A stretch of 19,043 nucleotides of DNA. Source: CAYPKG01 sp964411275 (GTDB taxonomy: Bacteria > Bacillota > Clostridia > Christensenellales > CAG-138). Every line of letters starts with the position of its first letter. The stretch's first letter is position 1. The DNA is taken from NCBI GenBank assembly GCA_964411275.1, contig CAYPKG010000035.1, positions 1-19,043 on the forward strand. Direction: 5' to 3'. This document shows, piece by piece, positions 6,530 through 14,683 of the stretch. The notes beneath the pieces were generated by a model. The model was not told where the DNA came from. It did no database searches and saw only the letters and a list, made by a program, of their open reading frames with translations. The translations under genes were made by a program, and so were the position numbers.

Positions 6530-7570
6530 ATGGAAGAACGGCTGATCTCCTCCTCTTTGCATGAAGAGGACATACAAACGGATTATAACCTGCGCCCCCG
6601 CTTTTTGTACGAATACATCGGACAGGAAGCGGTAAAGGAGCATATGCAGATTTATATTGAGGCGGCAAAAAACCGTGGGGAGCCGTTGGATCACACGCTT
6701 TTGTACGGGCCGCCCGGCCTTGGAAAGACCACGCTGGCGGTCATTGTCGCAAACGAAATGGGGAGTAACCTGCGGGTCACCAGCGGCCCAGCCATTACCC
6801 ACGCGGGGGACCTGGCGGCAATCCTTACAAACCTCGCCCCAGGGGATGTATTGTTCATCGACGAAATCCATCGGCTGAACGCCAGCGTGGAGGAAGTGCT
6901 TTACCCCGCCATGGAGGATTTTGCCCTGGACATCATCATCGGCAAAGGCCCCGGCGCGCGCAGCATCCGCCTGGATTTGCCCCGGTTTACGCTGGTGGGA
7001 GCCACCACCAGGATGGGCATGCTCACCTCGCCGCTTAGGGACCGGTTCGGCATAAAAGAGCAGCTGGCGCTATACAGCACCGAGACGCTGACCACCATCG
7101 TGCACCGCAGCGCGGACATACTGCGCATCGATATTGAACAGGAGGGCGCAGTTGAAATCGCAAGCCGCGCCAGAGGCACCCCCCGGATCGCCAACCGGCT
7201 GCTCAGGCGCGTGCGGGATTTCGCGCAAGTCCGCTGCAGCGGGGTGATCGACCGGGCTGCTGCCAAGCAGGGTCTGGACATGCTGGGAATTGACGCGCTG
7301 GGCCTGGACCCGGTGGACCGGCGCATGCTGGAAACCATGATCGTCAAGTTCGCGGGCCGTCCGGTGGGGCTTGACACAATCGCAGCCGCCACAGGCGAGG
7401 ACGCCACCACAATCGAAGACGTTTACGAACCGTTTTTGATGCAGCTGGGCTTTATCACCCGCACACCCCGGGGCAGGATCGTGCTGCCCGGCGGATACCG
7501 GCACATGGGATTTCCCCAGCCGGAGGACGCCGATCCGGATAACAAGCAAACGCGCATGGAATTCAATTGA
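6530..7570 (+). CDS. ruvB: Holliday junction branch migration ATPase RuvB
   Basis: A 346-residue AAA+ motor that pulls DNA through RuvA-bound Holliday junctions as a hexamer. Walker A is GPPGLGKTT at 60-68, Walker B is LFIDEIH at 108-114, and the sensor GATTR is at 157-161. The arginine-finger segment SPLRDRFG is at 167-174. A C-terminal winged-helix domain ends the protein, including GEDATTIEDVYEPFL and GFITRTPRGR. Length is normal. The ATG is preceded by TGAGG six bases upstream. It is separated from ruvA by the repeat element but keeps the same direction. Confidence 0.97.
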   Translation: MEERLISSSLHEEDIQTDYNLRPRFLYEYIGQEAVKEHMQIYIEAAKNRGEPLDHTLLYGPPGLGKTTLAVIVANEMGSNLRVTSGPAITHAGDLAAILTNLAPGDVLFIDEIHRLNASVEEVLYPAMEDFALDIIIGKGPGARSIRLDLPRFTLVGATTRMGMLTSPLRDRFGIKEQLALYSTETLTTIVHRSADILRIDIEQEGAVEIASRARGTPRIANRLLRRVRDFAQVRCSGVIDRAAAKQGLDMLGIDALGLDPVDRRMLETMIVKFAGRPVGLDTIAAATGEDATTIEDVYEPFLMQLGFITRTPRGRIVLPGGYRHMGFPQPEDADPDNKQTRMEFN

Positions 7571-7605
7571 ATTAATCTGGAAATTATAACGGGAGGATCA
7601 AAATC

Positions 7606-8406
7606 ATGGCAATGGGAAGGCGACGGGAAATAGAGGAGCAGGTAGAACAGCTCAATCGCCGCATCGTGGAGCTGGAAGGCAAGCTGAGCGAATACCAAGG
7701 TAAGGAGAAGGCCATCGTTGAGGCGCTCACACAGGCGCAGACCGCCGCCGCCCAGCGCGTTGCCGAGGCGGAAAACCGCGCGGAGGAAATCATCAAGGCA
7801 GCCGATGCCCACAAAGCCGTCCGGGAAGAGGAAAGCGCACGGGCCGTAAGCGATGCCCAGGCCCAGGCTGATGCCATCATCCAAGAAGCGCAGCGGACAG
7901 CCGAAGCCCTCCTTGCCCAGTCGGATGCGGAGCTTCAGGCGCATGCCATTCGCATGAAGGCGCTCAACGACAATATGGCGCTGACGGCGGGGCAGGCGCG
8001 GGAAAGCGCTCTGGCGTTCGCGAAGCTGATGGACGGCACTGCCATCGATCAGGACGAGCTTGCCTTTGAGGGGGGCCGCGGCCTGTCGGCGCTGATTACG
8101 CCTGTGGAGACCCCGGCCGAATACGAAACCCCGGCGGAGTTGATGCACAGCATCTATGAGATCCAGAATAGGGATATCCCTGCGTCCGCACAAATGGATC
8201 AGGGGGCGCCTTCTGAGGAAGCTAAGCCCGCCCCCATGCCGGAGGAAGAGCCTGAAAGCGGCCTGAAGGCCCAGGAAGAAGCGCCACAAGCCCCGGAAGA
8301 GCGGGTTTGGACGGTGGATGAGGTGATCAAGAACGCCGCCGAACAGGAGGACGCTGTCCCAACCGTGGATTTTGACAGCCTGTTAAACGAGATCATAGGC
8401 GGATAA
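7606..8406 (+). CDS. Coiled-coil hypothetical protein (DivIVA-like character)
   Basis: I cannot assign a family firmly. The 266-residue product has no signal peptide or membrane segment. Residues about 5-140 are a long, charged, Ala/Glu/Gln-rich helix with heptad character, in the style of DivIVA/GpsB or other scaffold proteins (EQVEQLNRRIVELEGKL near the start). From about 165 on the protein is Pro/Glu-rich and probably disordered. It ends in a short conserved-looking tail, VDFDSLLNEIIGG, that could be a binding peptide. The ATG at 7606 has GGGAGG nine bases upstream. It lies 35 bases after ruvB and is followed by an S component, all in the same direction. A role in cell division or DNA segregation is only a guess. 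Confidence 0.7.
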   Translation: MAMGRRREIEEQVEQLNRRIVELEGKLSEYQGKEKAIVEALTQAQTAAAQRVAEAENRAEEIIKAADAHKAVREEESARAVSDAQAQADAIIQEAQRTAEALLAQSDAELQAHAIRMKALNDNMALTAGQARESALAFAKLMDGTAIDQDELAFEGGRGLSALITPVETPAEYETPAELMHSIYEIQNRDIPASAQMDQGAPSEEAKPAPMPEEEPESGLKAQEEAPQAPEERVWTVDEVIKNAAEQEDAVPTVDFDSLLNEIIGG

Positions 8407-8450
8407 GGCCTGTTTTAACAAAGTAATCAATATTAAGGAGGGTTTTCCCT

Positions 8451-9011
8451 ATGCGTAAGCCTGACACGAAAACCTGGATCCTGCTGGCTGTCATGTGTGT
8501 TGTGACGGCATTGCTCACCTGGCTCGTCCGTTTCGACATCCATGTGGATAACCATCCCGTGGCCGGATACTGGACCATGGGCGATGTGGGCGTGTATGTG
8601 TCGGCAGCATTGCTTGGCGGCCCGCTTGGCGCGATTGTGGCGGGGGTAGCCTCCGCTTTGGGCGATCTTCTTGCGGGGCAGGCCATCTACATGCCCGCCA
8701 GCCTGATATTAAAGGCGGCCATGGCATTTCTCATGGCCCGTTTCCTCACGAAGGGCCGGGATTTTGCCAGCCTGTGCAAAGCCGTGGGCATTTGCGGCCT
8801 CATCATGGTGCTTGGATATTTCCTCTACGACCTTGTGCTCCGGGGCGACTACGCAATCGCCGCCCTGGGACTGCCGATCAATCTTTTGCAGGTGATTGCC
8901 AGCGCTGTCATTACGGTTCCGGTATTAAAACTCATTCAAGGGAAAACCTATGAGCAAGCGGATCCTTTTACGGCGGCGTCCGCAAACACCAAGAAAAGGC
9001 AGTTGAAATAA
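8451..9011 (+). CDS. ECF transporter S component, substrate unknown
   Basis: A 186-residue membrane protein with five or six hydrophobic segments. The MGDVGVYVSAALLGGPLGAIVAGVASALGDLLAG region (about residues 43-77, described here by position) matches the conserved helix pair of ECF S components in the riboflavin/thiamine-like group (ECF-ribofla_trS type). It would bind a vitamin or similar small molecule and use a shared ECF ATPase module encoded elsewhere. AAGGAGGG lies 8 bases before the ATG. The stop codon directly abuts the next gene's ATG, so the two are translationally linked. No riboswitch was recognised upstream, so nothing points to a substrate. Confidence 0.8.
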   Translation: MRKPDTKTWILLAVMCVVTALLTWLVRFDIHVDNHPVAGYWTMGDVGVYVSAALLGGPLGAIVAGVASALGDLLAGQAIYMPASLILKAAMAFLMARFLTKGRDFASLCKAVGICGLIMVLGYFLYDLVLRGDYAIAALGLPINLLQVIASAVITVPVLKLIQGKTYEQADPFTAASANTKKRQLK

Positions 9012-9809
9012 ATGAAGCTCACGGTCCTGGGCAGGTATGGCCCATTCCCCGCGCCGGGTGGCGCGTGTTCCTCCTACATCATCGAGGGAAGCAGCCCGGA
9101 CGGCGCGAAAACCGCGCGGTTGCTGCTGGACCTCGGCAGCGGAGGATTGTCTCGTATGCTCCAGGTTTGCCCGCTCACGGGGATCGACGCAATCCTGTTG
9201 TCCCACCTGCATAGTGACCATATGTCGGACATGCTGGTGCTGCGGTATGCGCTGCAGCAGCTTGGCACCCGGGGAGGACCAGTGGCTACGCCGCTGACGG
9301 TGGTTTCCCCCGCTCAGCCGGAAACGGAATTCCGTATGCTGGCTTCAGCCGGCGTATTTGACATGATAGCCGCCCAGGACGGCATGCGCCTAAGGTTTGG
9401 GCCGCTGACCGTCATGCTGCACCGGATGCTGCATCCAGTGCCCACGTTTGCCATGGAAATCGAAGAAGATTTGCCCGAGCGGCCCCCGATGTACGGGGAT
9501 GAGCCGGTACACAAGCGGCTTATCTACACCGGTGACACCGGTATGCATGGGGCTTTGCCGGGCATCTGTGAAAAGGCGGCGCTGCTGCTGGCGGATACCG
9601 CGCTGCTGGCGGCGGACAAAACCGGAGAGTTTGCCAACCACCTAACCGCCAGAGAGGTGGGCCAGCTAGCCCGGCGCGCAGGGGTTGGGCGGTTGCTGTG
9701 CACCCACTTATGGGGGGGCGGCTATTCCGAGCAGCAAATTTTACAGGAGGTTCGCGAGAGCTTTCCCGCCGCGGAAATCGCGCAGGAAATGGGCGTGTAT
9801 TACATTTAG
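9012..9809 (+). CDS. Metallo-beta-lactamase-fold hydrolase (RNase Z-like)
   Basis: A 265-residue MBL-fold hydrolase. The N-terminus MKLTVLGRYGPFPAPGGACSS begins like RNase Z/ElaC-type proteins. The zinc motif HLHSDH is at about residues 63-68 after ILLS, further metal-binding positions are suggested by HPVP and YTGDTG, and CTHLWGG lies near the C-terminus. The family includes tRNA 3'-processing enzymes, phosphodiesterases and others; the exo-site arm of true RNase Z is not obvious, so the substrate is unknown. It starts on the base after the stop of the S-component gene. A hairpin with a T-run follows its stop. It has no extra domains. Confidence 0.85.
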   Translation: MKLTVLGRYGPFPAPGGACSSYIIEGSSPDGAKTARLLLDLGSGGLSRMLQVCPLTGIDAILLSHLHSDHMSDMLVLRYALQQLGTRGGPVATPLTVVSPAQPETEFRMLASAGVFDMIAAQDGMRLRFGPLTVMLHRMLHPVPTFAMEIEEDLPERPPMYGDEPVHKRLIYTGDTGMHGALPGICEKAALLLADTALLAADKTGEFANHLTAREVGQLARRAGVGRLLCTHLWGGGYSEQQILQEVRESFPAAEIAQEMGVYYI

Positions 9810-9815
9810 CGTTTC

Positions 9816-9835
9816 AAAAAACGCCGCGTTTTTTT
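9816..9835 (+). terminator. Likely intrinsic terminator after the MBL-fold gene
   Basis: AAAAAACG (9816-9823), a CCG loop and CGTTTTTTT (9827-9835) form an eight-pair stem running into a T-run seven bases after the stop codon. The stem is AT-rich, so termination may be partial; serS follows in the same direction. Confidence 0.5.
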
Positions 9836-9921
9836 GGGGATATGCGTTTTTATTGTTTGGCTGTGTATCACGTCCGCAGCGGCATTTTTGTATATTTTTT
9901 ATGGTTAAGAGGGGTAAAACG

Positions 9922-11202
9922 ATGATTGACATCAAATTATTGCGTACCGATCCGGCAGTGGTGAAGGCCAACATCGAAAAGAAGTTTCAACACGAAAAGC
10001 TGGCGCTGGTGGACGAGGTGATCGCACTGGATCAGCGGTATCGGGAATGCAAGACAAGGGCCGACCATCTGCGGGCCCAGCGCAACAGCATCAGCCGTGA
10101 AATCGGCGGATTGATGCAAAAGGGGCTTAGGGAAGAGGCCAACGAGAAAAAGGCCCAGGTCAGCGCCATGGGAGACGAAATGACCCAGCTGGGGCTAATG
10201 GAAGAGCAGCTTTCTGAGCAAGTGAGAGAGCGGATGCTGGTGATCCCCAACCTGATTGACCCAAGCGTTCCCATCGGCCGTGACGACAGTGAAAACGTGG
10301 AGGTTCAGCGTTATGGCAAGCCCATTGTGCCGGATTTCCCGGTGCCGTATCATGTGGACATCATGGAAAAGCTTGCCGGCATCGATCTGGACAGCGCCCG
10401 CAAGACAAGCGGCAACGGCTTTTATTATCTCAAGGGAGATATTGCAAGGCTGCATTCCGCCATCCTCTCCTATGCCCGGGATTTCATGATCGACCGGGGC
10501 TTTACCTATTATATACCCCCGTTTATGATCCGCAGCGCCGTGGTCACCGGGGTGATGAGCTTTGCGGAAATGGAAAATATGATGTACAAAATCGAAGGAG
10601 AGGATTTGTATCTCATCGGCACAAGCGAGCATTCCATGATCGGCAAGTTCATCGATACCATCCTGGACGAGCAGGAGCTGCCTCAGGCGCTGACCAGCTA
10701 TTCGCCGTGTTTTCGCAAGGAGGTCGGCGCCCATGGCATTGAAGAGCGGGGCGTGTACCGCATCCATCAGTTTGAAAAGCAGGAGATGGTGGTGGTTTGT
10801 CAGCCGGAGGAAAGCACCATGTGGTTTGACCGGCTGTGGCAAAACACGGTGGACTTCTTCCGATCCATGGACATCCCGGTGCGCACGCTGGAATGCTGCT
10901 CCGGCGACCTGGCGGATCTGAAGGTTAAAAGCGTGGATGTGGAGGCCTGGTCCCCCCGGCAGAACAAGTATTTCGAGGTGGGCAGCTGCTCCAATCTGGG
11001 GGATGCCCAGGCCCGCAGGCTGGCCATCCGGGTAAAAAGCAGGGAGAAGGGAACCTATCTGCCCCATACGTTGAACAATACCGTGGTAGCGCCCCCGCGT
11101 ATGCTCATCGCGTTTTTGGAAAACAACCTGAACGCGGACGGCAGCGTGCGCATTCCCAAGCCGCTTCGGCTGTATATGGGTGGAAAAAGTCAGATTGGCT
11201 GA
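9922..11202 (+). CDS. serS: Seryl-tRNA synthetase
   Basis: A 426-residue class II synthetase that charges tRNA-Ser. The N-terminal about 110 residues form the long antiparallel coiled-coil arm that grips the tRNA variable arm, starting MIDIKLLRTDPAVVKANIEKK with a charged repeat through 95. Motif 2 is around residues 263-290 (CFRKEVGAHG and RIHQFEKQEM). Motif 3 is at about 384-400, with R393 in the ATP-binding position. Motif 3 reads LNNTVVAPPRML rather than the common bacterial LNGSGLAVGRTL, a divergent subtype. I chose the ATG at 9922, preceded by AAGAGGGG; a longer in-frame reading from 9685 overlaps the previous gene. No T-box consensus was seen upstream. Confidence 0.96.
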   Translation: MIDIKLLRTDPAVVKANIEKKFQHEKLALVDEVIALDQRYRECKTRADHLRAQRNSISREIGGLMQKGLREEANEKKAQVSAMGDEMTQLGLMEEQLSEQVRERMLVIPNLIDPSVPIGRDDSENVEVQRYGKPIVPDFPVPYHVDIMEKLAGIDLDSARKTSGNGFYYLKGDIARLHSAILSYARDFMIDRGFTYYIPPFMIRSAVVTGVMSFAEMENMMYKIEGEDLYLIGTSEHSMIGKFIDTILDEQELPQALTSYSPCFRKEVGAHGIEERGVYRIHQFEKQEMVVVCQPEESTMWFDRLWQNTVDFFRSMDIPVRTLECCSGDLADLKVKSVDVEAWSPRQNKYFEVGSCSNLGDAQARRLAIRVKSREKGTYLPHTLNNTVVAPPRMLIAFLENNLNADGSVRIPKPLRLYMGGKSQIG

Positions 11203-11270
11203 TCAAGGATACGGCCAGAAACCCAGGAGAGTATTCATATTATAAAAAACAAATGTTAGGGGTATTTCAA

Positions 11271-12128
11271 TTGAATAGCAACAACAAACGCGCAATTTGC
11301 CTGGTGCTGAGTCTTATTCTGGTTCTTTTTGGCGCGGTGGCTTGCGCACAAGAGGAACTTACGCCGGAGCAGATGCTGGAGCGCAGCCAATTGAACATGG
11401 CCGAGGCAAATAGCATTGACATGAATATGAACATGGCTATGGACATGAGCTTAATGGGGCAGTCCGCGGGCATGTCCACAGACGTATCCATGACGGCTTT
11501 CACAAATCCCGCCAAGCTTAGGATGATTGTCAGCATGGAGACCGCAGGCCAAAATGTGGATGTGGAGATTTATTCGGAGGAAACAGCCGGCGGCACCGCG
11601 ATGTATTTCTTTGACGGCACGTCCTGGAGCGCGCAAACCATGAACAGCGATCAGTATGCTAAGACGGTGGGCGAGTACGACGTACAGGCCAGTCTTGGCG
11701 AATACCTCAAGAGCTTTGAAGGGGTGGCCCTGACGGGAGCTGAACAGCGCAACGGCATGGATACCCTCCGGCTGGACGGCATACTCAACAGGGACGCCAT
11801 GAAAGAGATACTCAATCAGGAAAGCGGCCTTTCGGATATCGTGAAGTCCAGCGGCGGGCAGATTACACAGACGGATGTGGACGCTATTTTCGCCGCATTG
11901 GAGGATGTGCCTGTAACACTGTGGCTGGATGCTAAAAACTATAATCCGGTGCGGTATGAAATGGACCTCACCAGCAGCATGAGCGGCGTGTATCAAAGCC
12001 TGTTTTCCGCTCTCGATATGGGAGAGGATATGCTCAGCGTTGACAAGATGTTTATTGCCATCGATGTGAAAAGCATCGGCAGTGCTGTAGATTTTGCGAT
12101 CCCCGAGGGAGCCCTGGCAGCAAAATAA
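11271..12128 (+). CDS. Secreted lipoprotein-like protein (DUF6612/LolA-like)
   Basis: A 285-residue exported protein. The N-terminus has basic residues (NNKR), a hydrophobic stretch (about residues 10-22) and GAVAC, a lipobox-like site with Ala instead of the usual Leu at -3, so signal peptidase I cleavage nearby is an alternative. The mature part begins ELTPEQMLERSQ and continues with a Met/Asp-rich strand (SIDMNMNMAMDMS). This pattern is typical of DUF6612-type clostridial lipoproteins with a LolA/LppX-like half-barrel. No enzyme motif is visible. I chose the TTG at 11271 because TTAGGGG lies eight bases upstream; the ATG at 11253 has only a purine run more than 20 bases away. A strong terminator follows. 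Confidence 0.7.
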   Translation: MNSNNKRAICLVLSLILVLFGAVACAQEELTPEQMLERSQLNMAEANSIDMNMNMAMDMSLMGQSAGMSTDVSMTAFTNPAKLRMIVSMETAGQNVDVEIYSEETAGGTAMYFFDGTSWSAQTMNSDQYAKTVGEYDVQASLGEYLKSFEGVALTGAEQRNGMDTLRLDGILNRDAMKEILNQESGLSDIVKSSGGQITQTDVDAIFAALEDVPVTLWLDAKNYNPVRYEMDLTSSMSGVYQSLFSALDMGEDMLSVDKMFIAIDVKSIGSAVDFAIPEGALAAK

Positions 12129-12165
12129 TTATATTAGTAATGATCTGCATGGGTTTCATGCAAAG

Positions 12166-12195
12166 AAACCGCCGGGCTTGAATGCGCGGCGGTTT
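12166..12195. terminator. Terminator hairpin between convergent genes
   Basis: AAACCGCCG (12166-12174) and CGGCGGTTT (12187-12195) form a nine-pair GC-rich stem with a 12-base loop. A-runs on one side and T-runs on the other fit bidirectional termination. It lies 38 bases after the lipoprotein gene and 30 bases beyond the glyS stop. Confidence 0.75.
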
Positions 12196-12224
12196 GTGAT
12201 TGTCGTAAAAGTCCTTCTATTGGA

Positions 12225-13622
12225 TTAAAAATCCACCTTCGTCTCGATATACCCAGCGAGCTCGCTGATGGGCAGGCGGATTTGCGCCATTGTGTCCCGG
12301 TCGCGAACGGTGACGGTATCGTCCTGCATGGTGTCAAAGTCGATTGTAATGCAAAGGGGGGTGCCGATCTCATCCTGCCTGCGGTAGCGGCGGCCGATGG
12401 CGCCTGTCTCGTCATAATCCACCAGGAATTTTTTCGACAGCATAGCGTACACATCCCGGGCCTTGTCGCCGAGCTTTTTCTGCAGCGGCAGGATCGCGGC
12501 CTTGTACGGGGCCAGCGCGGGGTGCAGGCGCATTACCGTGCGCACATCGCCGCCTTCCAGGGTTTCTTCGTCATACGCGTCACACAGGAAAGCCAGCGCC
12601 ACACGGTCGGCACCCAGGGACGGCTCAACGCAATAGGGGATGTACTTGTTTTTGTTGTCGAAGGGATCCACGTATTCCATGTTCTCACCGGAATGGCTCG
12701 CGTGCTGCTTTAAGTCGAAATCCGTGCGGTTCGCAATGCCCCACAGCTCGCCCCAGCCGAATGGGAATAGGAACTCGATGTCCGTGGTGCCTTTGGAATA
12801 GTGAGACAGCTCTTCCTTTTCATGCTCGCGCATTTTGATATTCTCCTCCCGCATCCCCAGGGACAGCAGGAAGTTTTTGCAAAACGCTTTCCAGTACTCG
12901 TACCATTCCATGTCGGTGCCGGGCTCGCAGAAGAATTCCAGCTCCATCTGCTCAAATTCCCGGGTGCGGAACGTGAAGTTCCCAGGGGTGATCTCGTTTC
13001 GAAAGGCCTTGCCCACCTGGGCGATGCCGAAGGGGATTTTCCTGCGGGTGGTGCGCTGGACGTTTTTGAAGTTGACGAAAATGCCCTGGGCGGTTTCGGG
13101 GCGCAGGTAGATTTCCGCCGCGCTGTCCTCCGTTACCCCCTGGAATGTCTTAAACATCAGGTTAAACTTGCGGATGGACGTAAAATCTGCCTTGCCGCAC
13201 TCGGGGCACACGAGGCCCTTCTCGGCGATGAATGCTTCCATCTGGGCATTGCTCCAGCCGTCAGGCCGCAATTCCAGGCCGTTTTCATTGATATAATCCT
13301 CGATGACTTTATCCGCCCGAAAGCGCGCCTTACAGGCCTTGCAATCCATGAGCGGATCAGAGAACCCGCCCACATGGCCGGAGGCCACCCAGGTCTGCGG
13401 GTTCATGAGGATGGCGGCATCCAGGCCCACGTTGTAGGGGCTTTCCTGTACAAATTTTTTCCCCCAGGTGCGCTTGACATTGTTTTTGTATTCCACGCCA
13501 AGGGGGCCGTAATCCCAGGTGTTGGCAAGGCCTCCATAGATTTCGGAGCCTGGGAATATATAGCCCCGGTTCTTGCACAGGGCCACAACCTTTTCCATCG
13601 TTTTGTCGCGATTATCCATCAT
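12225..13622 (-). CDS. glyS: Glycyl-tRNA synthetase, single-chain dimeric type
   Basis: A 465-residue class II synthetase of the alpha-2 (eukaryote-like) kind that charges tRNA-Gly, distinct from the two-subunit GlyQ/GlyS enzyme. The N-terminal GYIFPGSEIYGG is at 20-31. Four cysteines (C94, C97, C139, C142) form a likely zinc-binding insertion. Motif 2 is around 206-232 (AFRNEITPGNFTFRTREFEQ) and motif 3 around 333-342 (EPSLGADRVA). An anticodon-binding domain occupies about 370-465. AGGAGG lies nine bases before the ATG at 13622; a second ATG follows at once at 13619. Expression is controlled by the T-box leader directly upstream. Confidence 0.97.
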   Translation of the reverse strand: MMDNRDKTMEKVVALCKNRGYIFPGSEIYGGLANTWDYGPLGVEYKNNVKRTWGKKFVQESPYNVGLDAAILMNPQTWVASGHVGGFSDPLMDCKACKARFRADKVIEDYINENGLELRPDGWSNAQMEAFIAEKGLVCPECGKADFTSIRKFNLMFKTFQGVTEDSAAEIYLRPETAQGIFVNFKNVQRTTRRKIPFGIAQVGKAFRNEITPGNFTFRTREFEQMELEFFCEPGTDMEWYEYWKAFCKNFLLSLGMREENIKMREHEKEELSHYSKGTTDIEFLFPFGWGELWGIANRTDFDLKQHASHSGENMEYVDPFDNKNKYIPYCVEPSLGADRVALAFLCDAYDEETLEGGDVRTVMRLHPALAPYKAAILPLQKKLGDKARDVYAMLSKKFLVDYDETGAIGRRYRRQDEIGTPLCITIDFDTMQDDTVTVRDRDTMAQIRLPISELAGYIETKVDF

Positions 13623-13639
13623 GCTTTGGTTCCTCCTGC

Positions 13640-13790
13640 TTTTTTTCCAAAATAAAACGCCCCGTCCCCCGAAAGGGACGAGACGGTCGTCTCGCGGTTC
13701 CACCCTTTTTGACGGATAAAAATCCGCCCACCTTCATTGCATGTCGGCTCCAGGGCGCCACCCCGTTCATCACCGGACTATTCAACTCAT
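13640..13790 (-). ncRNA. Glycine T-box leader of glyS (compact form)
   Basis: On the minus strand the conserved T-box AGGGTGGAACCGCG lies at 13706-13693. Its UGGA (13702-13699) would pair with the 3' end of uncharged tRNA whose discriminator base is U, as in tRNA-Gly. Two exclusive folds are visible. The terminator pairs CGTCTCGTCCC (13685-13675) with GGGACGGGGCG (13668-13658), followed by TTTTATTTT. The antiterminator pairs AGGG and GCGAGAC with GTCTCGT and CCCT around the T-box bulge. A stem III hairpin is at about 13728-13711. The region for stem I is only about 45 bases (13779-13741), with GGA at 13751-13749 as a candidate specifier. Ends are approximate. Confidence 0.9.
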
Positions 13791-13793
13791 TTC

Positions 13794-13822
13794 ATGATAG
13801 TCAGCCCGCGTTGGATTGTCAA
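13794..13822 (-). promoter_or_regulatory. Sigma-A promoter of the glyS T-box transcript
   Basis: TTGACA (13817-13822), a 17-base spacer and TATCAT (13794-13799) on the minus strand form a near-consensus promoter between the stop of the YdcF-like gene and the T-box. It places the transcript start near 13787, which is what makes the leader look so short. Confidence 0.8.
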
Positions 13823-13841
13823 GGTTTTTTGTACAGGTGTT

Positions 13842-14606
13842 TTAGAGTTTTCCGGTGATCCAATATCCCCAGATCGCCACGCTTTCCCTTAGATAATTGT
13901 TTAGCTTGATGTACCACACGTCCGGGGCCGCGATGGCCTGCACATTGAGCCCCTGCTTTTTCGCCACGGCCGTGGCGCGAAACACATGAAAATCCGTGGT
14001 GGTAAATGCGATGACTGGGTCCGATCCGAGCCGCGCTTGGATCAAAGCCGCGCTGAATTCGAAATTCTCCCGGGTGTTTTTCGACTGATCCTCTTTGATA
14101 TACCGGTCGGCAGAAATCCCGCGTTCGCTTGCATACCTTGCCATGGCCTCCGCCTCGGAGATGGTCTCCCCATCCCCCTTGCCGCCGGAGAACACCAGGA
14201 TCGTATCGGGGCTGCTTTCCTGATACGCCAGGGCCGCGTCCAGCCGCCTTACGAGCACCCGGGTGGGCCGCTCTCCCCGAAGTCCTGCCCCCAGCACGAT
14301 GATGGCGTCCGCGCCGGGAGGGGCTGTTTTGTTGGCCGCCGTCCCGATGAGGGCAAACGTCAGGAGAAACCCTAAAATAAGCAGGCCATACCCGCCGACG
14401 AAAATCCACTTGAGCGTGAGCCCTGCCGGGCTGTGCTTCGCCCAGCGCAAAAGGGCAGGCAGGAATAACCCCGCAATCAACAGCGGCGCGCCTAAAATCC
14501 CAGGCAGCACCACCCCGAGATTGAAATTGCTGATGGAGGATACCACAGCCGTGTCCAATATGCCCAATATACCAATCAGTGTCAAAAGAAACCGTAAAAT
14601 CGCCAC
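13842..14606 (-). CDS. YdcF/SanA-family (DUF218) membrane protein
   Basis: A 254-residue protein with three N-terminal hydrophobic segments (about 2-19, 30-52 and 68-90), then a DUF218 domain. That domain starts DAIIVLGAG at 100-108 and includes ERPTRVLVRRLDAALAY, ILVFSGGKGDGETISEA, and a TTTDFHVFRA segment near 202-211. YdcF/SanA proteins are linked to envelope integrity and vancomycin tolerance in some bacteria, but the reaction is not firmly known. I chose the GTG at 14606 because GAAGGAG lies seven bases upstream; an ATG at 14657 has no ribosome binding site. A minus-strand extended -10, TGTTATACT, at 14632-14640 could be its own promoter, with a short leader. Confidence 0.85.
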   Translation of the reverse strand: MAILRFLLTLIGILGILDTAVVSSISNFNLGVVLPGILGAPLLIAGLFLPALLRWAKHSPAGLTLKWIFVGGYGLLILGFLLTFALIGTAANKTAPPGADAIIVLGAGLRGERPTRVLVRRLDAALAYQESSPDTILVFSGGKGDGETISEAEAMARYASERGISADRYIKEDQSKNTRENFEFSAALIQARLGSDPVIAFTTTDFHVFRATAVAKKQGLNVQAIAAPDVWYIKLNNYLRESVAIWGYWITGKL

Positions 14607-14631
14607 CCGTGTACTCCTTCGTGTTTTCTTC

Positions 14632-14640
14632 AGTATAACA
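14632..14640 (-). promoter_or_regulatory. Candidate extended -10 promoter of the YdcF-like gene
   Basis: TGTTATACT on the minus strand is an extended -10 lying 26 bases before the GTG start of the YdcF-like gene. No good -35 hexamer is visible. Confidence 0.45.
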
Positions 14641-14683
14641 GATCGTACACGGGGCATTTGAAAACAAACGGAAAATATAGGAA

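Noticed and set aside
9685..9921. Long N-terminal extension of serS from 9685
   Set aside because: It overlaps the end of the MBL-fold gene; SerRS proteins start at MIDIKLLR, and the ATG at 9922 has a good site.
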